Part shown: positions 7,647 through 16,132 of the stretch, piece after piece
Layout of the letters: each line of letters opens with the position of its first letter
Position numbering within the stretch: the stretch's first letter is position 1
Assembly (NCBI RefSeq): GCF_016756745.1
Contig: NZ_JAESIH010000027.1
Span: 1-44,423, forward strand
Length of the DNA: 44,423 nucleotides
Direction of reading: 5' to 3'
From: Aminivibrio sp.
GTDB lineage: Bacteria > Synergistota > Synergistia > Synergistales > Aminobacteriaceae
Position numbers and translations under genes: made by a program
Notes under the pieces: generated by a model
Told to the model about the DNA's origin: nothing
Seen by the model: only the letters and a program-made list of their open reading frames with translations
The model's database searches: none

Positions 7647-7801
7647 AAGCATTTCAGAGCGAACCGGGGGGCAAGAGGAAGGGTTCGCAGAGGAAAAAAG
7701 GAAGCAGTATTCGTTCGAGCATTCTGAGTAGCGGTTTTCGGCTTTTGAGGCGTCCTCGGTTTCACGTCCCGAAAAATCCGGCAAAGAAAGGGTGTGGCGT
7801 T

Positions 7802-9196
7802 ATGCAACATGTGCTCGATGCGATTATCAGTATTTCCGGGTGGCTTTGGGGTCCTCCCATTCTGATTCTGCTCGCTGTCGGCGGCGTCTTCATGACCTTT
7901 CGACTCGGTTTTTTTCAGTTCCGGTATTTTTTCTATATTCTGAGTGCTACTCTCGGGAAAATGTTCAGCAAAAAAAAATCAGATGAGGGAGAGGGGACTC
8001 TTTCCGCCTTTCAGGCATTAACTTCGGCTGTTGCCTGTACCGTCGGCGCTGGTAATATCGTCGGCGTGCCGGTCGCCATTGTGTTCGGCGGACCCGGCGC
8101 TATCTTCTGGATGTGGATGATCGCCCTGCTGGGAATGTCGTTAAAATACAGTGAAGTTATTCTTGCCATAAAATACCGCACGAAGAACGCTCTCGGCGAG
8201 TATGTAGGCGGTCCGGCTCACTATATGAGCAAGGGACTGAACATGAAATGGCTGGCTGGCATCTTCGCACTCAGTCTGATGCTGGAGGTCGCCATCAGTT
8301 CGATGACCCAGGCCAACGCTCTGGCCGGTTCGGCGCAAGCATCCATGAATATTCCGCCGCTTGTTTCGGGCATCGTCGTCATGCTCCTTTCGGGAATCGT
8401 TGTCATCGGCGGCGTGAAACGCCTCGGAAAGTTCACGGAAAAGTTGGTTCCGTTCATGGCCACGATCTATATTTTCGCTTCGCTGATAATAGTGGTTCTC
8501 AATTATGCCCGGATTCCCGACATGCTCGCGATGATCTTTGAATACGCCTTCGCGCCGATGTCCGCCATCGGGGGATTCGCCGGTTCCAGTATCGCTCTGG
8601 CTGTTCGCTGGGGTGTGGCCAGGGGGCTGTACTCCAACGAGGCCGGTCTGGGAACCGCTCCCATAGCGCATGCCGCCGCAGTGACCGATCACCCTGTTCG
8701 TCAGGGGTTGTGGGGTGTTGTTGAAATCTTTATAGATACCATCGTCATTTGTACCTGCACGGCTTTTGTTATTCTCTCCACCGGAGTGTGGCAGAGCGCG
8801 GACGCCACGTCTGTCGGAGGCGGTCTGACTACATTGGCCTTCACGGAGATGTTCGGCACCGCCGGCGGTATCCTGATCACGATTTGTCTTATTCTTTTCG
8901 TTTTTTCCACGCTTATCGTTTTGATCTGGTACGGCGAAAAGCAGGCTGAATTTTTGTTTGGAGAAAAGACAGCTCTTGTCTACCGCTGGATCTGTATTTT
9001 GCTTATACCTGTGGGCGCCATGGGAGCCGCCACCTTTTTGTGGCAGTTCCTTGATCTGACGCTTGCGCTCATTCTGTTTCCCAATATGCTCGCCATTCTG
9101 CTGCTCCACAAGGAGATTGTTGCGGCGACCAGGGAGTTCTTCCATACGCCCGGAATGTACTATCTCAAAGATAAAGAGAACGCAGGAGCAAAGTAA
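7802..9196 (+). CDS. AGCS family alanine/glycine:cation symporter
   Basis: A 464-residue integral membrane protein of the alanine or glycine:cation symporter (AGCS, AgcS/DagA) family. It has about ten hydrophobic segments and the family motifs VGAGNIVGVPVAI near residue 85 and RGLYSNEAGLGTAPIAHAAA near residue 280. It imports small neutral amino acids with Na+. The open frame extends back to 7745, but the ATG at 7802 follows an AAAGGG site and gives the usual N-terminus. It follows the M20 gene after 155 bp, possibly importing the substrate or an amino acid released by it. Base composition resembles the M20 gene before it. Confidence 0.92.
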   Translation: MQHVLDAIISISGWLWGPPILILLAVGGVFMTFRLGFFQFRYFFYILSATLGKMFSKKKSDEGEGTLSAFQALTSAVACTVGAGNIVGVPVAIVFGGPGAIFWMWMIALLGMSLKYSEVILAIKYRTKNALGEYVGGPAHYMSKGLNMKWLAGIFALSLMLEVAISSMTQANALAGSAQASMNIPPLVSGIVVMLLSGIVVIGGVKRLGKFTEKLVPFMATIYIFASLIIVVLNYARIPDMLAMIFEYAFAPMSAIGGFAGSSIALAVRWGVARGLYSNEAGLGTAPIAHAAAVTDHPVRQGLWGVVEIFIDTIVICTCTAFVILSTGVWQSADATSVGGGLTTLAFTEMFGTAGGILITICLILFVFSTLIVLIWYGEKQAEFLFGEKTALVYRWICILLIPVGAMGAATFLWQFLDLTLALILFPNMLAILLLHKEIVAATREFFHTPGMYYLKDKENAGAK

Positions 9197-9256
9197 CCGC
9201 TGCGACATCGTCCGGCGCCCGTCAGAAACAATTGTTCTAATCATAAGGAGGAGAAT

Positions 9257-10492
9257 ATGAAAAACGTCTGGGAAGAAGCGCTGTTCAATCTCGCCAAAGC
9301 CGCTGAAGCCATGGATCTCGAACCGGAGATTCTGGAGCGGCTCTCCACCCCCATGCGGTTCACCGAGTTCACCATTCCCGTCCGTATGGACGATGGATCG
9401 AAGAAGCTCTTCACGGCCTATCGTTCGCGCCACCAGGATGCCACCGGCCCGACCAAGGACGGCACGCGTGTTCACCCTCGGTTGACGCCCGAGGAGATAA
9501 AGGCCCTGTCGCTCTTTATGAGCGTCAAGCACGCGGTGGCAGGCATCCCGGCGGGGGGAGGAAAGGGCGGCATCAAGGCCGATCCTTCCGCCATGAGCGA
9601 AGGAGAGTACGAGCGCCTTATCCGCGGATTCATCAGAAGGCTCGAACCGAAAGGGGCGTTCGCCGACGTTCCCGGCGCGGATATCGGCACGGGTACGCAG
9701 GCTATGGCGTGGATGCTCGACGAGTACGAGCAGATCACAGGGAACCATTCCCTGGCGGCGATCAACGATAAACCCTTCGAACTGGGGGGCTCCCGCGGCG
9801 GCTATGAGGCTACGGGGTGGGGGGTGGCGCGCTGCGCTGCGGAGGCCGCCAAAGAACAAGGACTGGAGTCCGAGGGCCTTCGCGTCGCGATACAGGGTTT
9901 CGGCCAAGTGGGGTCCGTCGCGGCGTGCAAGCTTTTCGAGCTGGGGTACGCGATCGTCGCCGTCTCCGATATCGGCGGGGCGGTGAAGAACAGCGGGGGG
10001 CTGGATATCCCCGCGCTTGTCGCCCATACGGCCGAAACAGGCTCGGTTGCGGGATTCTCCGGAGGAGAGCCTGCGGATGCCGGCAGCATTCTCGAAACGG
10101 AGTGCGATATTCTCATTCCCGCGGCCGTGCAGGACGTCATCACCGAGGAGAACGCAGGGCGGATCTCCGCGAGTATAGTGGTCGAGGCGGCGAACGGCCC
10201 CACCACTCCGGGTGCGGATACGCTCCTCTCTTCGAGAGGCATCGTCGTCATCCCCGATGTGGTGGCGAACAGCGGCGGCGCCATAGTGTGCGACTTCGAG
10301 AGAACCCAGGGGCTGAGCAGCAACTGGTGGAGTCTTGAAGAGGTGGAGCAGCGTCTGAACAGCCGTATTCTGGCCGCATACCGTGAGGCCCGGGAGAAAG
10401 CGGTTGAAAAGGGCGTCTCCATGAGGCTCGGAGCCTGGATCAACGCTATCGGGAAAATACGTTCGGCCATGCTGCTTCGCGGCTGGTGCTGA
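9257..10492 (+). CDS. gdhA: Glutamate dehydrogenase (Glu/Leu/Phe/Val family)
   Basis: A 411-residue dehydrogenase that converts glutamate to 2-oxoglutarate and ammonia, central to amino-acid fermentation. The catalytic lysine region is IPAGGGKGGIKADP (Lys103), followed by FADVPGADIGTGTQAMAW and the nucleotide loop IQGFGQVGS. The length fits the hexameric NAD-type enzymes. The ATG has an optimal AAGGAGG site. It is followed closely by fhs (25 bp gap), and the two may be co-transcribed. A branched-chain or other amino acid dehydrogenase is possible from sequence alone, but glutamate is the likeliest substrate. Confidence 0.88.
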   Translation: MKNVWEEALFNLAKAAEAMDLEPEILERLSTPMRFTEFTIPVRMDDGSKKLFTAYRSRHQDATGPTKDGTRVHPRLTPEEIKALSLFMSVKHAVAGIPAGGGKGGIKADPSAMSEGEYERLIRGFIRRLEPKGAFADVPGADIGTGTQAMAWMLDEYEQITGNHSLAAINDKPFELGGSRGGYEATGWGVARCAAEAAKEQGLESEGLRVAIQGFGQVGSVAACKLFELGYAIVAVSDIGGAVKNSGGLDIPALVAHTAETGSVAGFSGGEPADAGSILETECDILIPAAVQDVITEENAGRISASIVVEAANGPTTPGADTLLSSRGIVVIPDVVANSGGAIVCDFERTQGLSSNWWSLEEVEQRLNSRILAAYREAREKAVEKGVSMRLGAWINAIGKIRSAMLLRGWC

Positions 10493-10517
10493 TGTTTTTT
10501 AGGAGGAATGAGAAGGA

Positions 10518-12191
10518 ATGCATGTGCCGAGCGACATAGAGATAGCGCAGGGAGCGAAACTGAGGTCGATAGCGGAGATAGCTGAGAAGCTTGGAATAGG
10601 AGAGGCGGAGCTTGAGCAGTATGGGAGATACAAAGCGAAGGTATCGCCGGAAGTATGGGAGCGAGTGAAGGGGAACCCTGACGGGAAGCTGATATTGGTG
10701 ACGGCGATAACGCCGACGCCCGCGGGCGAGGGGAAGACCACCACCACCGTGGGACTGGCCCAGGCACTGGCGAAGCGGGGGAAGAAGACGAGCCTCGCCA
10801 TCCGCGAACCGTCCTTGGGCCCCAGCTTCGGTATCAAGGGAGGGGCGGCCGGAGGCGGCTACAGCCAGGTCATCCCCATGGAGGACATCAACCTCCACTT
10901 CACGGGCGACCTTCATGCGATCACCACGGCGCACAACCTGATATCGGCGATGGTGGACAACCACATCCAGCAGGGCAACGAGCTGAATCTCGATCCGCGG
11001 AGAGTCGTCTGGAGACGGGTGATGGACCTCAACGAACGAGCGCTTCGGAGCGTCATCGTCGGTCTTGGAGGCAGGGCAAACGGCGTACCGCGCGAAAGCG
11101 GGTTCGACATCACCGTGGCATCGGAGATCATGGCCATATTGTGCCTGTCGACCGACCTCATGGACCTGAAGACGCGTATCGCAAAGATCGTCGTCGGCTA
11201 CACGTACGACGGCAAGGCCGTCACAGTGGGGGAGATCGGGGCGTCGGGATCGGCGGCGGTGCTGTTGAAGGACGCGGTGAAGCCGAACCTTGTGCAGACG
11301 CTCGAAGGAGTGCCCGCGTTCATCCACGGAGGGCCGTTCGCGAACATAGCGCACGGATGCAACTCCATCCAGGCCACGCGGCTGGGCTTGAAGCTCTCGG
11401 ACTACTTCGTCACCGAAGCCGGATTCGGAGCGGACCTCGGGGCAGAGAAGTTTCTGGACATCAAGTGCCGGCTGGGCGGGCTGAAGCCCTCGGCGGTCGT
11501 CATCGTCGCCACAGTGCGGGCGCTGAAGATGCACGGCGGGAAGAAGAAGAGCGAACTCGGCGAGAAAGACCTTGTCGCGCTGGAGAAGGGAATGTCGAAC
11601 CTCGAGAAGCACATCGAGAACATCGCGTCGTTCGGTCTTCCGGCAGTCGTCGCGATCAACCGTTTTCCCGCCGACAGCGAGGAAGAGCTCGCTCTCATAG
11701 AGAAGAAGTGCAACGCGCTCGGCGCGTCGGTGGCCCTGTCGGAAGTGTGGGAAAAGGGCGGCGAGGGCGGCCTCGAGCTCGCGGACAAGGTGATGGAAGC
11801 GTGCGGGAAGAAGTCTGAGTTCGTCTACCAGTACGAAGTCGGAATGAGCCCGAAGGAGAAGATAGAGCGCATCGCGAAGAATATCTACGGGGCGTCCGGA
11901 GTGACGTACACCGACCAGGCGGAGAAGGACCTAGCACAGATCCACGAGCTTGGGAAGGACGAGTTGCTGATATGCATGGCGAAGACGCAGTACTCGCTTT
12001 CGGACAACCCCGCGCTGCTGGGGCGACCGTCGGGATTCTCGGTGACGGTGCGCGAAGTGAGGCTGTCCGCGGGAGCGGGATTTCTTGTGCCGGTAACGGG
12101 ATCGATCATGACGATGCCGGGCCTGCCGAAGAAGCCTGCGGCGTTGTCGATAGACATCGACGAAAAAGGCCGCATCACCGGCCTCTTCTAG
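10518..12191 (+). CDS. fhs: Formate-tetrahydrofolate ligase
   Basis: A 557-residue enzyme that joins formate to tetrahydrofolate using ATP, giving 10-formyl-THF. The P-loop [16 protein letters not shown] is near residue 60, and [21 protein letters not shown] and [14 protein letters not shown] are nearly invariant in the family. The length equals the usual 555-560 residues. An AGGAGG site lies upstream. It follows the glutamate dehydrogenase gene and precedes the GntR gene, which has its own promoter. In amino-acid fermenters it serves one-carbon and glycine/serine metabolism. No other one-carbon genes are adjacent except panB, which uses methylene-THF. Confidence 0.97.
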   Translation: MHVPSDIEIAQGAKLRSIAEIAEKLGIGEAELEQYGRYKAKVSPEVWERVKGNPDGKLILVTAITPTPAGEGKTTTTVGLAQALAKRGKKTSLAIREPSLGPSFGIKGGAAGGGYSQVIPMEDINLHFTGDLHAITTAHNLISAMVDNHIQQGNELNLDPRRVVWRRVMDLNERALRSVIVGLGGRANGVPRESGFDITVASEIMAILCLSTDLMDLKTRIAKIVVGYTYDGKAVTVGEIGASGSAAVLLKDAVKPNLVQTLEGVPAFIHGGPFANIAHGCNSIQATRLGLKLSDYFVTEAGFGADLGAEKFLDIKCRLGGLKPSAVVIVATVRALKMHGGKKKSELGEKDLVALEKGMSNLEKHIENIASFGLPAVVAINRFPADSEEELALIEKKCNALGASVALSEVWEKGGEGGLELADKVMEACGKKSEFVYQYEVGMSPKEKIERIAKNIYGASGVTYTDQAEKDLAQIHELGKDELLICMAKTQYSLSDNPALLGRPSGFSVTVREVRLSAGAGFLVPVTGSIMTMPGLPKKPAALSIDIDEKGRITGLF

Positions 12192-12246
12192 GCACTGCGT
12201 AGAACCTGAAAGAGGCGCGCGGTCTGCGGTGAGGGGCTTATTTTCC

Positions 12247-12275
12247 TTGACATAGAAAAGGGGAAAAGGTATCAT
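12247..12275 (+). promoter_or_regulatory. Sigma-70 promoter of the GntR gene
   Basis: TTGACA at 12247-12252, a 17-nt spacer and TATCAT at 12270-12275. The architecture is the same as at 5174: the TGTCGACA operator starts 6 nt after the -10 box. This fits autoregulation. Confidence 0.75.
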
Positions 12276-12278
12276 TAG

Positions 12279-12290
12279 ATTGTCGACAAT
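12279..12290 (+). promoter_or_regulatory. TGTCGACA operator, site 2 (12-bp palindrome)
   Basis: ATTGTCGACAAT is a perfect 12-bp palindrome over the predicted transcription start of the GntR gene. It contains the same TGTCGACA core as sites 1 and 3. Confidence 0.7.
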
Positions 12291-12348
12291 AAAAACACAG
12301 AGAGAGTATAAAGAAAAATTCTCCCTCGAAAGAAACGGAGAGATCAAA

Positions 12349-13023
12349 ATGGACTACGTTGCTTTCGAAAAGGACACCCTGAGCGAACGGGTTGCCGACT
12401 ATATCAGGCGGCACATCCTCTACATGGATACATTCAGGGACGGAGACCACATCCTGGAGACGGACATCGCCGAAAAGCTCGACGTGAGCAGGGCCACCGT
12501 CAGGGAAGCCCTGAAAGACCTTGAGACTCAGGGCATCGTGGAGATCATCCCCCGCAAGGGGACGTACGTGGCGGCCTTCGACCACAAGGACATGATCGAG
12601 ATTCTCGAACTCCGCTGCATGTGCGAGGCCTACATCTTCGAGACGGTCGTGAACGGAAACATGCTCGACGCACGCGACTTCTCCATCCTTGAATCTATCA
12701 TCGACGAGATGGTGCAGGTGTCCCGCTCGACTGAGGAGAGCGAGCTCGCCAAGTCAACCGCCTTCACCACGAAGGACCTCGAATTTCACGGCTACATCTG
12801 GAAAAAGTCCGGCCGGCGCTGGTTCTGCAAGGTGCTCTCGGACAACTACTACCGGTTGCGGCTGGCCATGATGCAGGACATGATCCTCGAACGGGACATG
12901 GAGAAATCGGCCACGATGCACTACGATATTTTGAACGCGCTCCGGGAGAAGGACCTGGACGCGGCCAGAAACTACCTTCGCAGACACATTCTCTCGCTCT
13001 ACGGCAGTGAAACGGTGATCTGA
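12349..13023 (+). CDS. GntR family regulator, FadR/FCD type
   Basis: A 224-residue transcription factor. Residues 10-75 form the winged helix typical of GntR proteins (LSERVADYIRRHIL, DVSRATVREALKDLETQG, PRKGTYVA). The rest is an all-helical FCD ligand-binding domain, as in regulators of organic and amino-acid catabolism. The open frame reaches back to 12280, into its own operator, so the ATG at 12349 with GGAG upstream is the better start. It likely represses its own gene, the first M24 gene and the TRAP operon through the TGTCGACA sites. The ligand is probably a pathway intermediate. The binding assignment is an inference. Confidence 0.9.
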   Translation: MDYVAFEKDTLSERVADYIRRHILYMDTFRDGDHILETDIAEKLDVSRATVREALKDLETQGIVEIIPRKGTYVAAFDHKDMIEILELRCMCEAYIFETVVNGNMLDARDFSILESIIDEMVQVSRSTEESELAKSTAFTTKDLEFHGYIWKKSGRRWFCKVLSDNYYRLRLAMMQDMILERDMEKSATMHYDILNALREKDLDAARNYLRRHILSLYGSETVI

Positions 13024-13066
13024 ACTTTTTCTATTTCCGGAAAAGCGTATATCCGGCGGCATAAAG

Positions 13067-13074
13067 TGTCGACA
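13067..13074 (+). promoter_or_regulatory. TGTCGACA operator, site 3
   Basis: A third copy of the 8-bp palindrome, 41 bp before the ATG of the barrel-like protein and TRAP operon. No clear -35/-10 pair with the spacing of sites 1 and 2 was found here, although ATAAAG just upstream could be a weak -10. Confidence 0.6.
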
Positions 13075-13115
13075 AAAAAACAGCGACAAAAAAATCGAGA
13101 AGGAGGTTGAACGAT

Positions 13116-14072
13116 ATGTTCAAGGCAAAGCACCTGAAGGAGATACAGGCCTTCATGGAGAAAACGGGAATCCCCGGCAGGGATGGGTGGGATCTGCCCA
13201 CCTCGAAGAAGAGTTTCCCCGACGGGGCGAACTACCGCATCGAGATCGCCGGGGTTGAACGGTATTCCAACATGGTCGCCATGGTGGACGAGGCGAAGAA
13301 GCGCAAGATTCCCATTCACAGGGCCATCTGCACGGTGAGCGGCTCTACCTACTGCGACTTCGAAGAACTGAAGAACATGGCGAAGCTGGCCCATGACGAA
13401 CAGATCGAACTGATCATGGTGGTGGGCCACCGCAAGGCCTGGGACGTGGGCTCCAAGGAGATGGGGTACCCGGAAGGCGGGGTCCAGGGACCGAGGCACC
13501 GAGGGTCCGACAGCATGGCCTACTGGGTGGAGGACATGATGCGGAATGTGGAGGCGGGGATCCGGGGCTTTCTCGTCTACGACGAAGGGGCGCTGAAACT
13601 GGTCAACCGGATGAGGGCCGAAGGGTTCCTCCCGAAGGAGACCATCTTCAAGTGGTCCGTCTTCGGCGGCCAGTGCAGCCCCGCCGGGGCGAAGCTCCTG
13701 GAGGAGCTGGGGGCCGACACCATGAACCCCATATCCGACGTGTCCCTTCCCATCCTCTCCAGCATCCGCACGGCGGTGAACATGCCTCTGGACGTCTACA
13801 TGATCATCGTGGACTCCTTCGGCGGCATGTTCAGGGCCTACGAAGCCCCGGAGATCGTCCGGGTGGCCTCGCCGGTGTATTTCAAGATCGAGCCGGGAAC
13901 ATCGGAAAGCGACATCTACAAACCCTGGGTCACCGACGGGTGGCACGACGAGTTCATCCGGGCCAAGGTGAAGATAGCCTCCACCCTCCGGGAAATCATG
14001 GAGCGCCGCGCACCCGAGCTGAAGCTTTCCGCCCGGGGTCCCGCAGACCTTAGGCTTCCCGCAGTCGACTGA
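13116..14072 (+). CDS. Conserved TIM-barrel-like protein of unknown function (U32 peptidase-like)
   Basis: A 318-residue soluble protein that I do not recognise with a known reaction. Its alternating strand-helix pattern, with motifs IEIAGVE, RAICTVSGST, IRGFLVYDEGAL, FKWSVFGGQCSPAGAKLLEELGADT and YFKIEPG, suggests a TIM barrel distantly like U32 peptidases or (beta/alpha)8 lyases. Similar proteins accompany TRAP transporters in other anaerobes, as far as I recall. The frame can start with TTG at 13107, but AAGGAGG at 13100-13106 lies at ideal distance from the ATG at 13116. It is the first gene of the TRAP operon, just after operator site 3, so it probably acts on the imported compound. Confidence 0.75.
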   Translation: MFKAKHLKEIQAFMEKTGIPGRDGWDLPTSKKSFPDGANYRIEIAGVERYSNMVAMVDEAKKRKIPIHRAICTVSGSTYCDFEELKNMAKLAHDEQIELIMVVGHRKAWDVGSKEMGYPEGGVQGPRHRGSDSMAYWVEDMMRNVEAGIRGFLVYDEGALKLVNRMRAEGFLPKETIFKWSVFGGQCSPAGAKLLEELGADTMNPISDVSLPILSSIRTAVNMPLDVYMIIVDSFGGMFRAYEAPEIVRVASPVYFKIEPGTSESDIYKPWVTDGWHDEFIRAKVKIASTLREIMERRAPELKLSARGPADLRLPAVD

Positions 14073-14165
14073 TTTATCTTATTGAGAGCCCGGGACGCAC
14101 CGTTCCGAGGCTCTTACACTCCGGCCCCCGGGGCCTGTCCGTTCGCCGGGAGGGAGGTTCCGCTA

Positions 14166-14723
14166 TTGAGAAATCTTGAAAAGATAGACAGCGTTCTTAG
14201 CTGGATCGAGGAAAAGATCGTCGTGTACGGTATCCTGTTCATGGCGGTGATCCTCATCGCCAACGTGATTTCCAGGAACTTTTTCTATTCCAGCATCAAC
14301 GCCTCCGAGGAGATCAGCCAGTTTCTGGTGATCATGGTGACCTTCCTGGGTACGAGTTATGCCGCCAGGAAGGGTCTTCACATCCGCATGTCCATCCTGA
14401 ACGACTTTCTCAGAGGGAAGCCCAGGAAGCTGCTTGCCCTCTTTGTCTCGCTGGTTACAGCCTGCATCATGCTCTACCTCGCCTGGCTGTCCTTCCGCTA
14501 CGTCCGCCGGGTGGGGACGCTCCACAGGGTCAGCCCCATCCTCCAGATTCCCCTTTACTATGTCTGGTCGGTGGTCCCGGTAGGGTTCGCCCTCACAGGG
14601 GTCCAGTACTTTCTCACTTTTTTCCGCAACCTCGGGACCAGCGACGTCTGGGTTTCCTACTACGTGAAGGATGAACTGCTCGACCCGGGAGAGATAGCCG
14701 CGAAAAAGGAGGGAGAAAACTGA
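14166..14723 (+). CDS. dctQ: TRAP transporter small permease (DctQ)
   Basis: A 185-residue membrane protein with four hydrophobic helices, the size and layout of DctQ, the small membrane subunit of tripartite ATP-independent periplasmic transporters. Motifs include NVISRNFF after the first helix and a conserved Arg/Lys-rich loop after the second. The open frame starts upstream at a TTG (14082), but the TTG at 14166, preceded by GGGAGGGAGG at 8 nt, gives the normal N-terminus (LRNLEKID). It is 1 nt before the DctM gene and part of one operon. The transported compound is not revealed by this subunit. Confidence 0.9.
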   Translation: MRNLEKIDSVLSWIEEKIVVYGILFMAVILIANVISRNFFYSSINASEEISQFLVIMVTFLGTSYAARKGLHIRMSILNDFLRGKPRKLLALFVSLVTACIMLYLAWLSFRYVRRVGTLHRVSPILQIPLYYVWSVVPVGFALTGVQYFLTFFRNLGTSDVWVSYYVKDELLDPGEIAAKKEGEN

Positions 14724-14724
14724 C

Positions 14725-16005
14725 ATGCTGCTTCTGATGATCGGAATCATGTGCTTCTTCCTCATCCTGGGTTTTCCCATGATCGTCCCCCTGGCCCTCA
14801 CGCCGGTGATCGTGGCGACGGTGTACTTCCCCATGTTCGACCCCATGAACCTGGTGCAGCAGATGCTGGTGGGGATCCGTCCCCTGTCCCTCGTGGCGGT
14901 GCCTATGTTCATCTTCGCCGCCGACGTGATCTCCACCGGCCAGGTGGCCAAACGGCTCATCGACTTCGTCATGGCTTTCTTCGGCCACACCCGGGGCGGC
15001 CTTGCCGTGACCACCACGGCAGCATGCACCTTCTTCGGAGCGGTCTCCGGGTCCACCCAGGCTACGGTGGTGGCCATCGGCGGCACCATGCGCCCGTACC
15101 TTCTTCGGGACGGGTACGACGATTCCTTCTCCATCGCCCTCATCATCAACGCCGCCGGCATCGCCCTGCTCATCCCGCCGAGCATCTCCATGATCATCTA
15201 CGGCGTGGTCACCGGCAGCTCCGTGGGCGAGCTGTTCATCGCCGGGATAGGGCCCGGGCTGCTGGTTTTCATTCTCTTTTCCCTGTACTGTAGCTTCGCC
15301 GCCCGGAAAATGGACATCGTCCGCACGCCGAAGGTCCCCTTCGCCGACCGGATGAGGGCCCTCAAAAAGGCCATCATTCCCATCGGTTTTCCCCTCATCA
15401 TCCTCGGGGGCATCTACTCGGGGAAGTTCAGCCCCACCGAGGCGGCGGCAGTGGCCGTCCTCTACGCCGTGGCAGTGGAAGTTCTCGTATACCGCCACAT
15501 CAGCTGGAAGGACATGTACCGCATAGCCCTCTCCACGGGCGTCGTCACGGCTGTGGTCTTCATCCTCGTGGCGGCGGGAGCCGCTTTTTCCTGGCTCATC
15601 GGCTACGCCAGGATTCCCGAGATGATCCTGCCTCCCCTGCTGGGGGAAAGCCCGTCCATGGCCAGGCTCCTTCTGATCATCGCCGCGTCCTACTTCATCG
15701 GGTGCATGTTCGTGGATTCCATCGTGGTGATCATGATCCTCGCCCCCATTTTCCACCCCATCGCCATGAAGCTCGGCATCGACCCTATCCTCATCGGGGT
15801 CCTGGTGACCATGCAAGCGGCCATCGGGGCGGTCACTCCGCCCTTCGGGTGCAACATCTTCACCGCCATGGCCGTCTTCAGACGCCCCTACGCTGACGTG
15901 GTGCGGCGGATCGCGCCTTTCCTCGCCCTGTATATTCTCGCCACCCTCGTCGTCATCTTTTGCCCGTCCCTTTCCCTTTTCCTGAGGGACCTTGCTTTCA
16001 GGTAG
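14725..16005 (+). CDS. dctM: TRAP transporter large permease (DctM)
   Basis: A 426-residue protein with about twelve hydrophobic segments, the Na+-coupled large permease of the TRAP system. The family pattern is clear: GFPMIVPLALTP at the start, AACTFFGAVSGSTQATVVAIG near residue 110, LLIPPSISMIIYGVVTG near residue 150, and AAIGAVTPPFGCNIF near the end. It starts one base after the DctQ stop, with GGAGGGAG inside the end of dctQ, so translation is coupled. The substrate is set mainly by DctP. Given the genes around it, an ectoine-type or other small carboxylate or amino-acid compound is plausible. Confidence 0.95.
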   Translation: MLLLMIGIMCFFLILGFPMIVPLALTPVIVATVYFPMFDPMNLVQQMLVGIRPLSLVAVPMFIFAADVISTGQVAKRLIDFVMAFFGHTRGGLAVTTTAACTFFGAVSGSTQATVVAIGGTMRPYLLRDGYDDSFSIALIINAAGIALLIPPSISMIIYGVVTGSSVGELFIAGIGPGLLVFILFSLYCSFAARKMDIVRTPKVPFADRMRALKKAIIPIGFPLIILGGIYSGKFSPTEAAAVAVLYAVAVEVLVYRHISWKDMYRIALSTGVVTAVVFILVAAGAAFSWLIGYARIPEMILPPLLGESPSMARLLLIIAASYFIGCMFVDSIVVIMILAPIFHPIAMKLGIDPILIGVLVTMQAAIGAVTPPFGCNIFTAMAVFRRPYADVVRRIAPFLALYILATLVVIFCPSLSLFLRDLAFR

Positions 16006-16132
16006 CGTTTTCTGCGTACGTGGGGATGCACAGCCGAAAGGGGGGAATCCGCCGGAAAAACCAGGGGAAAACAGCAAGTACAGGCATCGGAAAACAAGGA
16101 GTGTTCCCAATCTGAAGGAGGTGCTGGAAGAA

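Noticed and set aside
8141-10027. 628-codon open frame on the minus strand opposite the AGCS and gdh genes
   Set aside because: It spans the gap between two real genes with no domain, and its composition is antisense-like.
13034-13043. TTTCCGGAAA palindrome as a second regulatory site
   Set aside because: It is seen only once in the window, with no promoter-like spacing; noted under the third operator but not listed as a feature.
14061-14072. GCAGTCGACTG palindrome at the end of the barrel-like protein gene
   Set aside because: It shares GTCGAC with the operators but not the TGTCGACA flanks, and it lies in coding sequence before the stop.
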